64,000 bases of DNA from Ruminococcus sp. GTDB taxonomy: Bacteria; Bacillota_A; Clostridia; Oscillospirales; Ruminococcaceae. The DNA lies in the NCBI RefSeq assembly GCF_016283395.1, contig NZ_JAEEMU010000033.1, forward strand, positions 62,001-126,000. The letters are read 5' to 3'. Shown here piece by piece: positions 1 through 9,194 of this stretch. Under the pieces are notes generated by a model that made no database searches, was not told the origin of the DNA, and saw nothing but the letters and a program-made list of their open reading frames with translations. The translations under genes were made by a program, and so were the position numbers. Position 1 is the stretch's first letter. The number at the start of each line of letters is the position of its first letter.

Positions 1-1892
1 GACTCACCAAGCATATACTGCGTATCGACAGTGAGCGCACTGCGGTCTGAGGTAAAGTCCACTGCCATAGCCCTCATCATGGGTACACCCGTTTTATGGG
101 TAATGACCGCATTCGACCACAGGTACGGCATGAGCCTGCCTTTGAGCTTTACGAAATGACGCGAAACATCGCAGCTCTCCTCGTCAAAATGCCACGGTAC
201 GCGGTAGGAGCTGTTTCCGTGATAGCGTGAATGTGTGGACATAAGTCCGAAAGCCGTCCAACGCTTGTACAGGTCTGGAGTGCCTTTTGCTTCAAATCCG
301 CCGATATCATGGGAGAAAAATCCGAAGCCCGACATACACAGAGAAAGTCCGCCGCGGAGAGTCTCCCACATCGACTCATAGTCTGAGAAGCAGTCTCCGC
401 CCCAGTGTACGGGGAACTGCTGACAGCCTGCCGAAGCAGCACGGGCAAAGAGACAGGCACTTCCTTTAGCCTGTTCAAGAGCCTCAAACACTGTCTTATT
501 GTATAAATATGCGTAGAAATTATGCATCTTGAACGGATCCGAGTCGTCATAATAACACACGTCCGTGGGTATCCTCTCACCGAAATCCGTCTTTACCGCA
601 TCGATTCCCATTTCCGCAAGCCTACGTATTTTCCTTGCGAACCACTCCCTCGCCTCGGGATTTGTGAAGTCTATGAGAGCCATTCCCGGCTGCCACATAT
701 CGCACTGGAACACCGAGCCGTCCCTGTTTTTTATGAAATAGCCATTTCCCGCACACTCCCTGAAAGCAGGAGCTTTCTGCCCGATGTACGGGTTTATCCA
801 AACGCATATCTTCAAGCCCTTGGCCTTGAGCCTTGCAAGCATAGCCTCGGGTTCGGGGAATTTCCGCCTGTCCCACTCAAAACTGCACCACTCGAACTCC
901 TTCATCCAGAAGCAGTCGAAGTGGAAAACATCAAGAGGGATATCACGTCTGCGCATCTCGTCAATAAACCCGTTGACGGTCTTTTCGTCGTAATCCGTTG
1001 TGAACGATGTAGACAGCCACAAGCCGAATGACCATGGCGGCGGCAGGGCAGGTCTGCCCGTAAGTGCGGTATATCGGCTTATAACGTCAGCGATAGTTTC
1101 TCCGCCAAAAACGAAATACTCCAGCGACTCCCCCTGCACCGTAAAAGCAGTCTTGGTGACATTCTCATCAGCCACGTTGAAAACTACCTTTTCAGGCTGA
1201 TTTACCAATACTCCGTAGCCCCGTGACGACACAAAAAACGGCACAGATTTGTAGCTCTGCTCTGTACAAGTACCGCCGTCATTATTCCATATCTCGGCAG
1301 TCTGACCGTTTTTCACGAATGTGGTGAACTTTTCGCCGAAGCCGTAGATATACTCGCCCACAGAAATATTCAGCATCTCGCGGATAAATGTACTTCCGCC
1401 GTTATCAGACTGCGCAAAAAAGCGTTCACCGTTTTTACTGCGTTCTCTGTGCCACTCCTCCTCGGTTATAACGGAGGTAGTGCGCCAGCCGCTCTTTGTA
1501 AGAAGCCTGCCGCGGTGATAATAGGCTATATCCCACGCCTTTTTCTCACTGCCTATCCTTACGGAAGTATCCCCTGATATCAGCTCATAGCCGCCGTTTT
1601 CAGTCTTTCTTATCACAGGTCTGAAACGGCTGTCCTCATATATCGGAAATGAAGGCTTTTGTCTGCTGCTTCCGCTGAAATGACTTATGGTAATTTTAAT
1701 ACTGTTTTCGAGGGTGGACGAAAAGCGGACAGTTAGCATAGGACCGCCGAGAGTCATGCCCTTGTTCGATATCCACTGTGTAGATGCATAAACTGTTATG
1801 CCGCTGCCGTCCGCCTCCGTTTCGTAGATCTGAGCTGCCCAGTGTACATCGTAGCCATTTTTGTTCAGCCAGAATCCGTCGGAAACCTTCAT
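1..1892 (-). CDS. yicI: Alpha-xylosidase, GH31 family (YicI type), 3' part cut by window edge
   Basis: Retaining glycosidase expected to release alpha-linked xylose from the non-reducing end of xyloglucan-type oligosaccharides. 630 codons are visible and the frame is still open at base 1; E. coli YicI has 772 residues, so about 140 C-terminal residues are outside. The N-terminus MKVSDGFWLNKNG is the YicI-type opening. The nucleophile Asp (about D436) lies in KTDFGERIPTD and the acid/base Asp (about D500) in HWGGDC, both at YicI-like positions. There is no signal peptide, so it should act in the cytoplasm on imported oligosaccharides. The ATG follows AAGGAG. It is transcribed away from the secreted xylanase gene; both act on hemicellulose. 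Family and key residues are seen; xylose rather than glucose specificity is inferred from the YicI-like motifs. Confidence 0.93.
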   Translation of the reverse strand, partial: MKVSDGFWLNKNGYDVHWAAQIYETEADGSGITVYASTQWISNKGMTLGGPMLTVRFSSTLENSIKITISHFSGSSRQKPSFPIYEDSRFRPVIRKTENGGYELISGDTSVRIGSEKKAWDIAYYHRGRLLTKSGWRTTSVITEEEWHRERSKNGERFFAQSDNGGSTFIREMLNISVGEYIYGFGEKFTTFVKNGQTAEIWNNDGGTCTEQSYKSVPFFVSSRGYGVLVNQPEKVVFNVADENVTKTAFTVQGESLEYFVFGGETIADVISRYTALTGRPALPPPWSFGLWLSTSFTTDYDEKTVNGFIDEMRRRDIPLDVFHFDCFWMKEFEWCSFEWDRRKFPEPEAMLARLKAKGLKICVWINPYIGQKAPAFRECAGNGYFIKNRDGSVFQCDMWQPGMALIDFTNPEAREWFARKIRRLAEMGIDAVKTDFGERIPTDVCYYDDSDPFKMHNFYAYLYNKTVFEALEQAKGSACLFARAASAGCQQFPVHWGGDCFSDYESMWETLRGGLSLCMSGFGFFSHDIGGFEAKGTPDLYKRWTAFGLMSTHSRYHGNSSYRVPWHFDEESCDVSRHFVKLKGRLMPYLWSNAVITHKTGVPMMRAMAVDFTSDRSALTVDTQYMLGE

Positions 1893-1914
1893 TGTTTTTC
1901 ACTCCTTATTTTGC

Positions 1915-1943
1915 ACCTTAGCACAAATATGCTATATAGTCAA
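1915..1943 (-). promoter_or_regulatory. Candidate promoter for the GH31 gene
   Basis: On the minus strand TTGACT (1943-1938) and TAAGGT (1920-1915) are separated by 17 bases. The -35 box is strong and the -10 box is weak (3 of 6). It would give a leader of under 20 bases before the ATG at 1892. Weak -10 boxes are common at activated catabolic promoters. Confidence 0.4.
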
Positions 1944-2386
1944 TATCATATCATTTAAATATGAACTTTTCTATCAAACTGTACCTAATGCCATAATATT
2001 TTGTATATCAGGTGTAAAAAACGCAAATAAGCAATTTTTGCGATAGGCACCAGTGTCATTATTTTACCATAGCAAATACTGACATCAATTACTTATGGTA
2101 ATTTTTAATTTCAATTTTCCGTGCTGGACATCACGGCTTGAGCATTTTTTGTATACAATTACCACTCATGTCATATCAGCTTGTTTTCAGCTATATAATT
2201 AGTTTTTCGCACAGCAGCAGATTATACATCTAACGAAATATATATAACATTTTACGTAAAATATCACACATTTTGCAAAATAGTACTTTTATGCTGTACA
2301 TAGTAATTTGATGACTGAATTTTTGCAAATCAGCTGGTTTTTTAGGGCTTTTCTGCGTTTTGTGCACCTAATCTTTATTTTTTGGG

Positions 2387-2415
2387 TTGCAAACAATAGG
2401 GCAAAAGAGTAAAAT
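2387..2415 (+). promoter_or_regulatory. Likely promoter of the xylanase gene
   Basis: TTGCAA (2387-2392) and TAAAAT (2410-2415) with a 17-base spacer, about 80 bases before the xylanase ATG. Four of six and five of six matches to the vegetative consensus. Confidence 0.55.
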
Positions 2416-2432
2416 TGTTATAACAGCATAAA

Positions 2433-2451
2433 ATGATATAAAATATATCAT
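2433..2451 (+). promoter_or_regulatory. Inverted repeat in the xylanase leader
   Basis: Perfect 8-base arms ATGATATA and TATATCAT around an AAA spacer, about 20 bases downstream of the predicted transcription start. It could be an operator or a weak hairpin in the leader. The function is unknown and an AT-rich palindrome can arise by chance. Confidence 0.35.
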
Positions 2452-2495
2452 AACGTTGAACGAAAAATATACATTTTTATGAGGAGGAGAAAATA

Positions 2496-5400
2496 ATGAA
2501 AGTTAAAAAGTTAGTTGCAAGCCTTACGGCTGCCGGCTGTCTTTCAGGAGTTGTCACCGCCTTCCCGGAAATGATGCTGCGCACAGTTGCTGCTGAAATT
2601 GTATATAACAATTTTGAGAGCAGCTATGAAGGCTGGTACGGCGAGGGTGGAGTCACAGAAGTGACAGCACTGTCAGAAGCAGGTGCTGATATGTCAAGAG
2701 GCATGAAGGTATCAGGACGTACATCTATCGAAGATGGTGCTGCTTCTTCAAAGGGTCTTTATCTCTTTGGCGGGGATAAATATTCCTACAGTGTAAAGGT
2801 TTACAGCGAAACAGCTGAGAAATTCCACTTCTCACTTCTTACTATCGATGAAGTGACAAAGGAAGAAACTGTTGTTGAACTTGATTCAAAGACTGTTCCT
2901 GCAGGCGAGTGGACAGAGCTCAAGGGCAACTACACAGCAGCTGAAGGAAGCTACGAGTTCAAGCTCAAGATCACAAACGACTCTACAGAGGATTTCTGCT
3001 TTGATGAGTTCCTTATCACAGGCGACAAGGATGCGTTGGAGGCACACGCAGCACCTGCAGGTAAGGGTCTCAAGGACGAGTTCGGTGCATACTTCCGTGT
3101 AGGTAATATCCTTAACGGTACAACAGTAAACAACAGCGGTATCACAGGTCTTATCTTAAAGGATCACAACGCTATCGAGTGTGAGAACGAGACAAAGCCT
3201 GATGCTACTATCGTACAGAGCGGTTCAACAAATACAAACGTTAAGGTTTCTCTCAGCAGATGTGCTGCTATATGCGACTTTGCTGAAAAGAACAACCTCG
3301 CTTTCAGAGGTCATACTCTTGTATGGCACAGCCAGACTCCTGACTGGTTCTTCAAGACTGACTTCAGCAACAACGGTTCATGGGTATCGACTTCTGTAAT
3401 GGATCAGCGTATGGAAAGCTACATAAAGAATATGTTTGCTGCATACAAGACTCAGTATCCTCAGCTCAACCTTTATGCATACGACGTATGTAACGAGGTC
3501 ATCAACGACGGTACTGCTTCACAGGGCGGTGTAAGACCTACATCAGGCAACGGCAGCTCAAAGTGGGTACAGATCTACGGAAACAACAGCTTCGTTGAGA
3601 AGGCTTTCACATATGCAAGAAAGTACGCTCCCGAAGGCTGTCAGCTTTTCTATAACGACTATAACGAGTTTGCAGGCGACAAGAAATCTTGCATAATCAA
3701 TACTATCCTCAAGCCTCTCAAGGCTAAGGGACTTATCGACGGTATGGGTATGCAGTCACACGTAAGTGCATCTGCAGGTCAGTACGACTGGGGCGGAACG
3801 CCTTCTTACCTCGCTGCAATGGACGAATACCTCAACCTCGGTCTCGATGTTCAGGTAACTGAGCTCGATATCTCTACTGAGGGTGGCAAGTATTCATTAA
3901 ACGATCAGGCTACAAAGTATAAGGCTATATTCCAGCACGCTATGGACTGGAACACAAAGCATCCTAACGGACCGTTCGTTTCCCTCGTACAGGTCTGGGG
4001 ACCAAACGACAACAATTCATGGGTTGCTAAGGACAATGCAACAGGCAGAAGCAATCAGCCTCTCCTTTATGACGGAAGCAATCAGCCAAAGGCTGCTTAT
4101 ACAACACTCACAAGTATGCTCTCTGACAGCCAGTGGACAACAGGTATCCCATACACAGGTCCAAGAGCTAACGGCGGCGGATCTTATACTCCACCCGAGC
4201 CTCCAAAGGTTAACGATGAAGGCTACTGGTTCCACCACACATTCGAGAGCTCAGATGAAAGCTGGACAGGCAGAGGTTCTGCTTCAGTTGAGACAAGCAG
4301 TTCAGCTAAATACGCTGGCAGCAAGTCACTCTTCTGCAGCGGCCGTGAATCTTCATGGAACGGTGCTTCATATGCACTTGATTCAAATATGTTCACTCCT
4401 GGTGAGACTTACAGCTTCTCAGCTAACGCTATGACAAATCAGAGCGGTAATACAGAGTTCAAGTTCACTCTTCAGTATGAAGATGGTTCAGGCACAAATT
4501 ACGATCAGATCGCTGTAGGTACAGCTCCTAAGGGCGAATGGGTACAGCTTGCTAATACAAAGTACACAATTCCTGCAGGCGCTTCAAATATGCAGATCTA
4601 CGTTGAAACTACAGACGAAACCAACCTCTGTGATTTCTTCATTGACGAGGTTGTCGGTGCTCCTTCCGGTAAAACTATCCCAGGTGCAGGACAGCCTGAG
4701 ATCACTGATCCAGGAACATCTGATCCCGGCACACCTTCAAATGTTGAAGTGACCCTCGGTGATGTTAACTTAGACGGTGTTACAAACTCACTGGATATGA
4801 TCCCTGCAAGAAAGGGTCTCCTCGCTGGCGGCTTCACTGATTCAAAGGCACAGCAGGCTGCTGACGTTGACCAGAGCAGAACTTATGAAGTTGCTGACCT
4901 TGTACTCCTTCAGGAATTCATCCTCGGCAAGATCAAGGAATTCCCAGTAAACAAGCCTGCAGTTCCTGTACTTGATACTTCAAAGTACGAGGGTAAGTTC
5001 AGCGGCATCTCACTTGCAGAAAGCTTTAAGAAGCTGAACGAGAACAATCCGCTTTATACTCAGCGTTTCGGTGCTGACCCGGGCTGGATGGTATATGACG
5101 GCAGACTTTACGTTTACACAACAGCTGATCAGTTCGTATACCAGAATGGTCAGATCGTTGAAAACGATTATTCTTCAGGTTATATCAACTGCTTATCATC
5201 AGCAGACCTTGTAAACTGGACTGACCACGGTCAGATCCCTGTTGCAAAAACAAGAGTAAGCGGCACTCCTATTGCAAAATGGGCTAATAACGCATGGGCT
5301 CCTGATGCTGCATGGAAGAATATCGACGGACAGGATAAGTTCTTCCTTTACTTCGCAAACAACGGTTCAGGTATCGGCGTTATCACAGCTGATGATCCGA

Positions 5401-6401
5401 CATTCACTAAGAATGTAAAGGATCCTCTTGGCCACGAGCTTATTTCAAGAAACACACCTAACAGTAACGTAACATGGCTCTTCGACCCAGGCGTTTACTA
5501 TGATCCTGATACAAAGACAGGTATCATCGCATACGGCGGCGGTGTTCCGAATGGACAGGCTGCTAATACAAAGCAGGGACGTATCGCTAAGCTTGGCGAT
5601 AACATGATCTCAATTTCAGGTACACCTATCGATCCTGGTACACCTTACCTCTTCGAGGACTCAAGCATGATCAAGATCGGCAACACATGGTATTATTCAT
5701 TCTGCCACAACTGGAATGTTCCAGGTGGTACAAGTGTAAACGGTCAGTCATTCAGCAATGCTGATATCGGTTACATGACATCAACAAATCCGCTCAGCGG
5801 ATACCAGTACCAGGGTGTTGTATTCAAGAACACAGGTACACAGAGACTTGATAACGGCGGTAACAACCACCACTCAATTATCGAATTCAAGGGCAACTAC
5901 TATGTACTTTATCACTCACGTCAGCTTGAAATGCGTATGGGCGTTAAGGGCGGACAGGGTTGGAACTACAGATCACCCTGTATCGATAAGGCAACTTTAA
6001 ACAACGGCAAGATCACATGTAGTGGTTCACAGGCAGGCGTAAGCCAGATCGAGAACCTCAATCCATATGAGACTGTACAGGCTGAAACAATGTCTAACCA
6101 GTCTAAGAACATAAGCATAAGCGGTATCGGCAACACAACTGTCAAGGCTAAGAAGGGCGACTGGATCAAGGTCAGCGGCGTTGACCTCAGCAAGGGCGTA
6201 TCTTCTATCACAGTCAAGGGCAGCGGCAACGCAGTAGTTAAGTTCTGTGTAGGTTCTACAACAGGTACTTGCATCGGTTACGGCGAACTCAACGGCAGCG
6301 AGAACGTACTCGCAGCAGCAGAGAATAACGTAAACGGCGTTAAGGATATCTACATGGTATTCAGCGGCGACTGCGAATTCGATTACTGGATGTTCGGTTA
6401 A
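2496..6401 (+). CDS. Secreted modular xylanase / GH43 arabinoxylan-acting enzyme with internal dockerin (CBM22-GH10-CBM22-Doc-GH43-CBM6)
   Basis: 1301-residue exported enzyme with two catalytic modules for xylan. Layout by residue: signal peptide 1 to about 32 (basic start, Ala-rich end); CBM22 about 34-180; GH10 xylanase about 190-545 with acid/base E334 in YDVCNEV and nucleophile E456 in VTELDI; linker; second CBM22 about 576-725; Pro/Thr/Gly linker; dockerin about 752-812 with two calcium loops starting at D756 and D790; GH43 about 830-1175 with general base D861, D997 (LFDPG) and general acid E1054 (LFEDSS); CBM6 about 1185-1301. GH10 cuts the xylan backbone; the GH43 module should remove xylose or arabinose side units. 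The dockerin is internal rather than terminal. A GAGGAGGAGA ribosome site precedes the ATG. The exact GH43 substrate is inferred, the modules are clear. Confidence 0.95.
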   Translation: MKVKKLVASLTAAGCLSGVVTAFPEMMLRTVAAEIVYNNFESSYEGWYGEGGVTEVTALSEAGADMSRGMKVSGRTSIEDGAASSKGLYLFGGDKYSYSVKVYSETAEKFHFSLLTIDEVTKEETVVELDSKTVPAGEWTELKGNYTAAEGSYEFKLKITNDSTEDFCFDEFLITGDKDALEAHAAPAGKGLKDEFGAYFRVGNILNGTTVNNSGITGLILKDHNAIECENETKPDATIVQSGSTNTNVKVSLSRCAAICDFAEKNNLAFRGHTLVWHSQTPDWFFKTDFSNNGSWVSTSVMDQRMESYIKNMFAAYKTQYPQLNLYAYDVCNEVINDGTASQGGVRPTSGNGSSKWVQIYGNNSFVEKAFTYARKYAPEGCQLFYNDYNEFAGDKKSCIINTILKPLKAKGLIDGMGMQSHVSASAGQYDWGGTPSYLAAMDEYLNLGLDVQVTELDISTEGGKYSLNDQATKYKAIFQHAMDWNTKHPNGPFVSLVQVWGPNDNNSWVAKDNATGRSNQPLLYDGSNQPKAAYTTLTSMLSDSQWTTGIPYTGPRANGGGSYTPPEPPKVNDEGYWFHHTFESSDESWTGRGSASVETSSSAKYAGSKSLFCSGRESSWNGASYALDSNMFTPGETYSFSANAMTNQSGNTEFKFTLQYEDGSGTNYDQIAVGTAPKGEWVQLANTKYTIPAGASNMQIYVETTDETNLCDFFIDEVVGAPSGKTIPGAGQPEITDPGTSDPGTPSNVEVTLGDVNLDGVTNSLDMIPARKGLLAGGFTDSKAQQAADVDQSRTYEVADLVLLQEFILGKIKEFPVNKPAVPVLDTSKYEGKFSGISLAESFKKLNENNPLYTQRFGADPGWMVYDGRLYVYTTADQFVYQNGQIVENDYSSGYINCLSSADLVNWTDHGQIPVAKTRVSGTPIAKWANNAWAPDAAWKNIDGQDKFFLYFANNGSGIGVITADDPTFTKNVKDPLGHELISRNTPNSNVTWLFDPGVYYDPDTKTGIIAYGGGVPNGQAANTKQGRIAKLGDNMISISGTPIDPGTPYLFEDSSMIKIGNTWYYSFCHNWNVPGGTSVNGQSFSNADIGYMTSTNPLSGYQYQGVVFKNTGTQRLDNGGNNHHSIIEFKGNYYVLYHSRQLEMRMGVKGGQGWNYRSPCIDKATLNNGKITCSGSQAGVSQIENLNPYETVQAETMSNQSKNISISGIGNTTVKAKKGDWIKVSGVDLSKGVSSITVKGSGNAVVKFCVGSTTGTCIGYGELNGSENVLAAAENNVNGVKDIYMVFSGDCEFDYWMFG

Positions 6402-6424
6402 TCATAATTCCTTTTCGATGTTGG

Positions 6425-6459
6425 TCTGAGCGGTGCATCTGCACAACGCACCGCTCAGA
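6425..6459 (+). terminator. Hairpin downstream of the xylanase gene
   Basis: Stem TCTGAGCGGTGC (6425-6436) pairs perfectly with GCACCGCTCAGA (6448-6459). It lies 24 bases after the stop. No real T-run follows, so it may protect the 3' end or terminate weakly. Confidence 0.55.
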
Positions 6460-6500
6460 TTGATATAATTCCAAAAATAAATTGTAAGGGACAAATCAGA

Positions 6501-6537
6501 ACAAGAAAGCCGTGCTTAGGCAGCACGGCTTTCTTGT
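6501..6537. terminator. Strong 16-bp hairpin, probable terminator
   Basis: Perfect arms 6501-6516 and 6522-6537 (core AAGCCGTGC / GCACGGCTT) with a 5-base loop, then TTG. A-rich on the left and T-rich on the right, so it fits termination of the xylanase transcript. Confidence 0.7.
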
Positions 6538-6679
6538 TTGTACAGAGCCTGTACTCCCTTGCTCCGCAACATACATATAATAAAGGGTATGATTTAACGA
6601 TCATACCCTTTAAATTTGACAAATTCTCTCAACTGATATATAATGCTAATATTACAGATCGAAAGGAGCACTCTATTTA

Positions 6680-7444
6680 ATGAGCTATTTTGATTACAAA
6701 AAACACAAGATCTACTACACAGAACACGGCAACGGCACTCCCACACTCCTTTTGCATGGCAATACAGTATCAAGTGATATGTTTGCGCCAATTATACCGC
6801 TGCTATCGGAAAAATACCACGTCATAGCACTGGATTTCCTCGGCTGCGGACACTCCGAGCATATCACGGAATGGAGCGCAGACCTCTGGTACGAATGGGC
6901 AAAGCAGGTGAAAGCACTGTGCGATCACAAGGGCTATGAAAAAGTCAATATCATCGGAAGCAGCGGCGGTGCTTTAGCCGCAATAAACGCAGCACTGGAG
7001 TACCCCGAACTTATAAACGCAGTAGCCGCAGACAGCTTCGAGGGTATCCGCGCAAATGCCGAAATTACGGAGCAGATACGTACAGGACGCGAACTTGCAA
7101 AGCATAATGAAGGCTTCTGCGCTATGCTGAAAGCTATTCACGGCGACGACTGGGAAAGAGTATTCGATGCGGACACCGATGCAGTTATCAGACACGCCCA
7201 AAATATAGGCGAATTCTTTCACCGTCCCCTATCGGAGCTGCAATGCAAGCTGCTGCTGACAGGCAGTGCCGAGGACGAAATGTTCCCAAAGGGGCATTAT
7301 GAGGAACTTTTCCGTGATATCTGCGAACAGACTCCCCTTGCGCAGGCTTGCATTTTTGATCACGGCAGTCACCCTGCTATGCTGAGCAATACTGCGGAAT
7401 TCGCAGAACTATGTATGCAGTTTTTTCAGACAGCAGAAAAATAA
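6680..7444 (+). CDS. Alpha/beta hydrolase family protein
   Basis: 254-residue single-domain serine hydrolase, no signal peptide. The HGN motif (residues 26-28) provides the oxyanion-hole region, S95 in G-S-S-G-G is the nucleophile, an Asp in SAEDEMF is the likely acid and a His in HGSHPAM the likely base. A ribosome site GAAAGGAG precedes the ATG. Esterases, C-C hydrolases and haloperoxidase-like proteins share this fold, and nothing here fixes the substrate. It stands alone between a strong terminator and a convergent gene. Confidence 0.85.
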   Translation: MSYFDYKKHKIYYTEHGNGTPTLLLHGNTVSSDMFAPIIPLLSEKYHVIALDFLGCGHSEHITEWSADLWYEWAKQVKALCDHKGYEKVNIIGSSGGALAAINAALEYPELINAVAADSFEGIRANAEITEQIRTGRELAKHNEGFCAMLKAIHGDDWERVFDADTDAVIRHAQNIGEFFHRPLSELQCKLLLTGSAEDEMFPKGHYEELFRDICEQTPLAQACIFDHGSHPAMLSNTAEFAELCMQFFQTAEK

Positions 7445-7446
7445 AC

Positions 7447-7536
7447 GGAACGCCGAGGACAGCGTTCCCTACAAAATTCATATTAACAAACGGGCGCGCG
7501 GAACGCGCCCCTACAAGCTAATGGCTAATGGCTAAA
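7447..7536. repeat. Two CCTACA palindromes plus a 7-bp array
   Basis: Two palindromes each ending in CCTACA (7447-7473, core GGAACGCC / GCGTTCC; 7491-7515, core GGGCGCGC / GCGCCC), 18 bases apart, followed by GCTAATG-type units with GCT at 7517, 7524 and 7531, an exact period of 7. Same families as in gaps near 11.5, 26.0, 36.2 and 51.9 kb. Confidence 0.8.
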
Positions 7537-7565
7537 AAAGGAGTACCTCGCGGTACTCCTTTTTT
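7534..7565. terminator. Bidirectional terminator between convergent genes
   Basis: Arms AAGGAGTACC and GGTACTCCTT with a TCGC loop, A-run on the left and T-run on the right. It serves the hydrolase gene and overlaps the spoIVA stop codon. The same stem occurs at 11417-11449. Confidence 0.85.
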
Positions 7566-9040
7566 CACAGTATGAAGCAGATAAGTCCCGAACAGCCCTC
7601 GTTTATGACACGTTCGAGAGTCTCCTGCAATTTCATACGTGCGTCCACAGGCATTTTGAACAGCTTGCTGTGAAGTCCCTCGTTCACCAGCTCGTGAAGG
7701 GATTTGCCGAAGATATTGCTCTCCCATATCTTCTTCGGGTCGTCGTCGAAGCCGTCCAGCAAGTACATCACAAGCTCCTCGGACTGCCGTTCAGTGCCCA
7801 CGATAGGGCTGACAGTGGTATTGATATTGGCTTTCATAAGGTGTATTGACGGCGCGGACGCCTTGAGCTTTACGCCGTATTTTCCGCCCTGACGGATTAT
7901 TTTCGGCTCTTCGAGTGACATCTCCTCAAGCTCGGGCATGACGATACCGTAGCCCGTAGCCTCAACCTCTGCAAGAGCAGGCTCGATACGCTTATACTTG
8001 CGGCGAATGTCGTTGAGCTCCGTAAGAAGCGGCATAAGGTCGCTTTCGCTCTCTATCTCGATGCCTGTAGTCTCCCCAAGGATCTTATAGAAAAGGCTGT
8101 TGTCAAGCTCCGCAGTAATAGTCACCGAGCCTTTTCCCAGATCAATGCTGCTTATCTCCGCTTTCAGCACGTTGGGGCACTCCGATATAGCCGCAGCAGC
8201 GTCCTCAGCTTCGCGGACAAGACGTATATCCTTTGCAGCATTGCGTATGCAGTCCAGTATCTCCGATTTCAGCCAGTGCCCCTTGCCGAGGGAGTTTATC
8301 CACCGCGCCGTGCGGATATTTATCTCCTTGATTGGGAACGAAAAGAGTATCTCGCGGATAATGCTGCGGATATCCTCCTCCCCAAGTTCAAGGCAGTTCA
8401 CAGGTATCACCTTTGCATCATAGCGGTCTGTGAGACTTGCGGCAAGTGCAGTCGCTTCGGGCGAATTCGGAGCAACTGTATTGAGTATGACCACAAAAGG
8501 CTTGCCAAGCTCGCGGAGCTCCCGTATAACGCGCTCCTCGCACTCCTCATACTCCTCTCGCGGTATATCCGTCACAGAACCGTCTGTAGTTATCACCAGT
8601 CCTATGGTGGAATGATCGGTGATTACCTTCTGTGTGCCTATCTCAGCCGCCATATTAAAGGGTATCTCCTCATCGAACCACGAAGTCATCACCATGCGCG
8701 GCTGTTCATTCTCGATATAGCCCAGTGAACTGGGAACTATGTATCCCACACAGTCGATAAGCCTTACATTGAATTCCGCACCGTTTCCCAGGTCTATCTG
8801 CACCGCTTCCTCGGGAATGAACTTAGGCTCGGTAGTCATTATAGTCTTTCCTGCTGCGGACTGCGGAAGCTCATCAATAGCCCGTTCACGCTTGAATTCA
8901 CTGGTTATATTGGGTATTACCAGCGACTCCATAAATCGCTTGATAAATGTGGATTTGCCCGTGCGCACAGGTCCGACAACGCCTATGTAGATATCGCCGC
9001 CTGTACGCTCAGCAATATTGCTGTATATATCTTTAGCCAT
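7565..9040 (-). CDS. spoIVA: Stage IV sporulation protein A (spore coat ATPase)
   Basis: ATPase that polymerises on the forespore surface as the base layer of the spore coat. 491 residues, against 492 in B. subtilis. The N-terminus MAKDIYSNIAERTGGDIYIG is nearly invariant in the family, and the Walker A motif GPVRTGKST (about 23-31, K29) is intact. The C-terminus ends in hydrophobic CFIL, the membrane-contacting tail region. AAAAGGAG precedes the ATG. Its upstream neighbour in the same direction is a SipL-like LysM protein, the known SpoIVA partner in Clostridioides. Cellulolytic ruminococci are usually described as non-sporulating, so an intact copy is notable. Confidence 0.97.
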   Translation of the reverse strand: MAKDIYSNIAERTGGDIYIGVVGPVRTGKSTFIKRFMESLVIPNITSEFKRERAIDELPQSAAGKTIMTTEPKFIPEEAVQIDLGNGAEFNVRLIDCVGYIVPSSLGYIENEQPRMVMTSWFDEEIPFNMAAEIGTQKVITDHSTIGLVITTDGSVTDIPREEYEECEERVIRELRELGKPFVVILNTVAPNSPEATALAASLTDRYDAKVIPVNCLELGEEDIRSIIREILFSFPIKEINIRTARWINSLGKGHWLKSEILDCIRNAAKDIRLVREAEDAAAAISECPNVLKAEISSIDLGKGSVTITAELDNSLFYKILGETTGIEIESESDLMPLLTELNDIRRKYKRIEPALAEVEATGYGIVMPELEEMSLEEPKIIRQGGKYGVKLKASAPSIHLMKANINTTVSPIVGTERQSEELVMYLLDGFDDDPKKIWESNIFGKSLHELVNEGLHSKLFKMPVDARMKLQETLERVINEGCSGLICFIL

Positions 9041-9054
9041 ATAATACTCCTTTT

Positions 9055-9177
9055 AATTCAATTCATAATGCATAATTCATAATTCATAATTATTGTGCCG
9101 CCTTATGGCGGCAAATCTAAACAGTGCTTCATACACATTTTATTATGCATTCTGCATTATGAATTATGAATATGAAG
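9055..9177. repeat. Inverted pair of 7-bp arrays around a hairpin
   Basis: Left array AATTCAT/AATGCAT starts at 9060, 9067, 9074, 9081 and 9088, an exact period of 7. A TGCCGCC-TTAT-GGCGGCA hairpin sits at 9096-9113. The right array (9141-9177) is the imperfect inverse. The whole can fold into one long stem between sipL-like and spoIVA, and may end or trim the sipL transcript. Confidence 0.75.
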
Positions 9178-9194
9178 CAGCGCGAAGCATTGCT

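Larger units (their letters stand above)
1893..2495. other. Divergent 603-bp intergenic region of the hemicellulose locus
   Basis: AT-rich spacer between two oppositely transcribed glycosidase genes. It holds a likely promoter for each side (listed separately) and a short inverted repeat in the xylanase leader. I see no open reading frame worth calling, no RNA gene and no copy of the intergenic repeats that fill other gaps in this window. Its length and the A/T tracts leave ample room for regulator binding, but I do not recognise a specific operator. Confidence 0.6.

Noticed and set aside
522..1031. Plus-strand open frame of 169 codons
   Set aside because: It lies antisense to the GH31 coding sequence, whose catalytic motifs are intact on the minus strand; no ribosome site or known domain.
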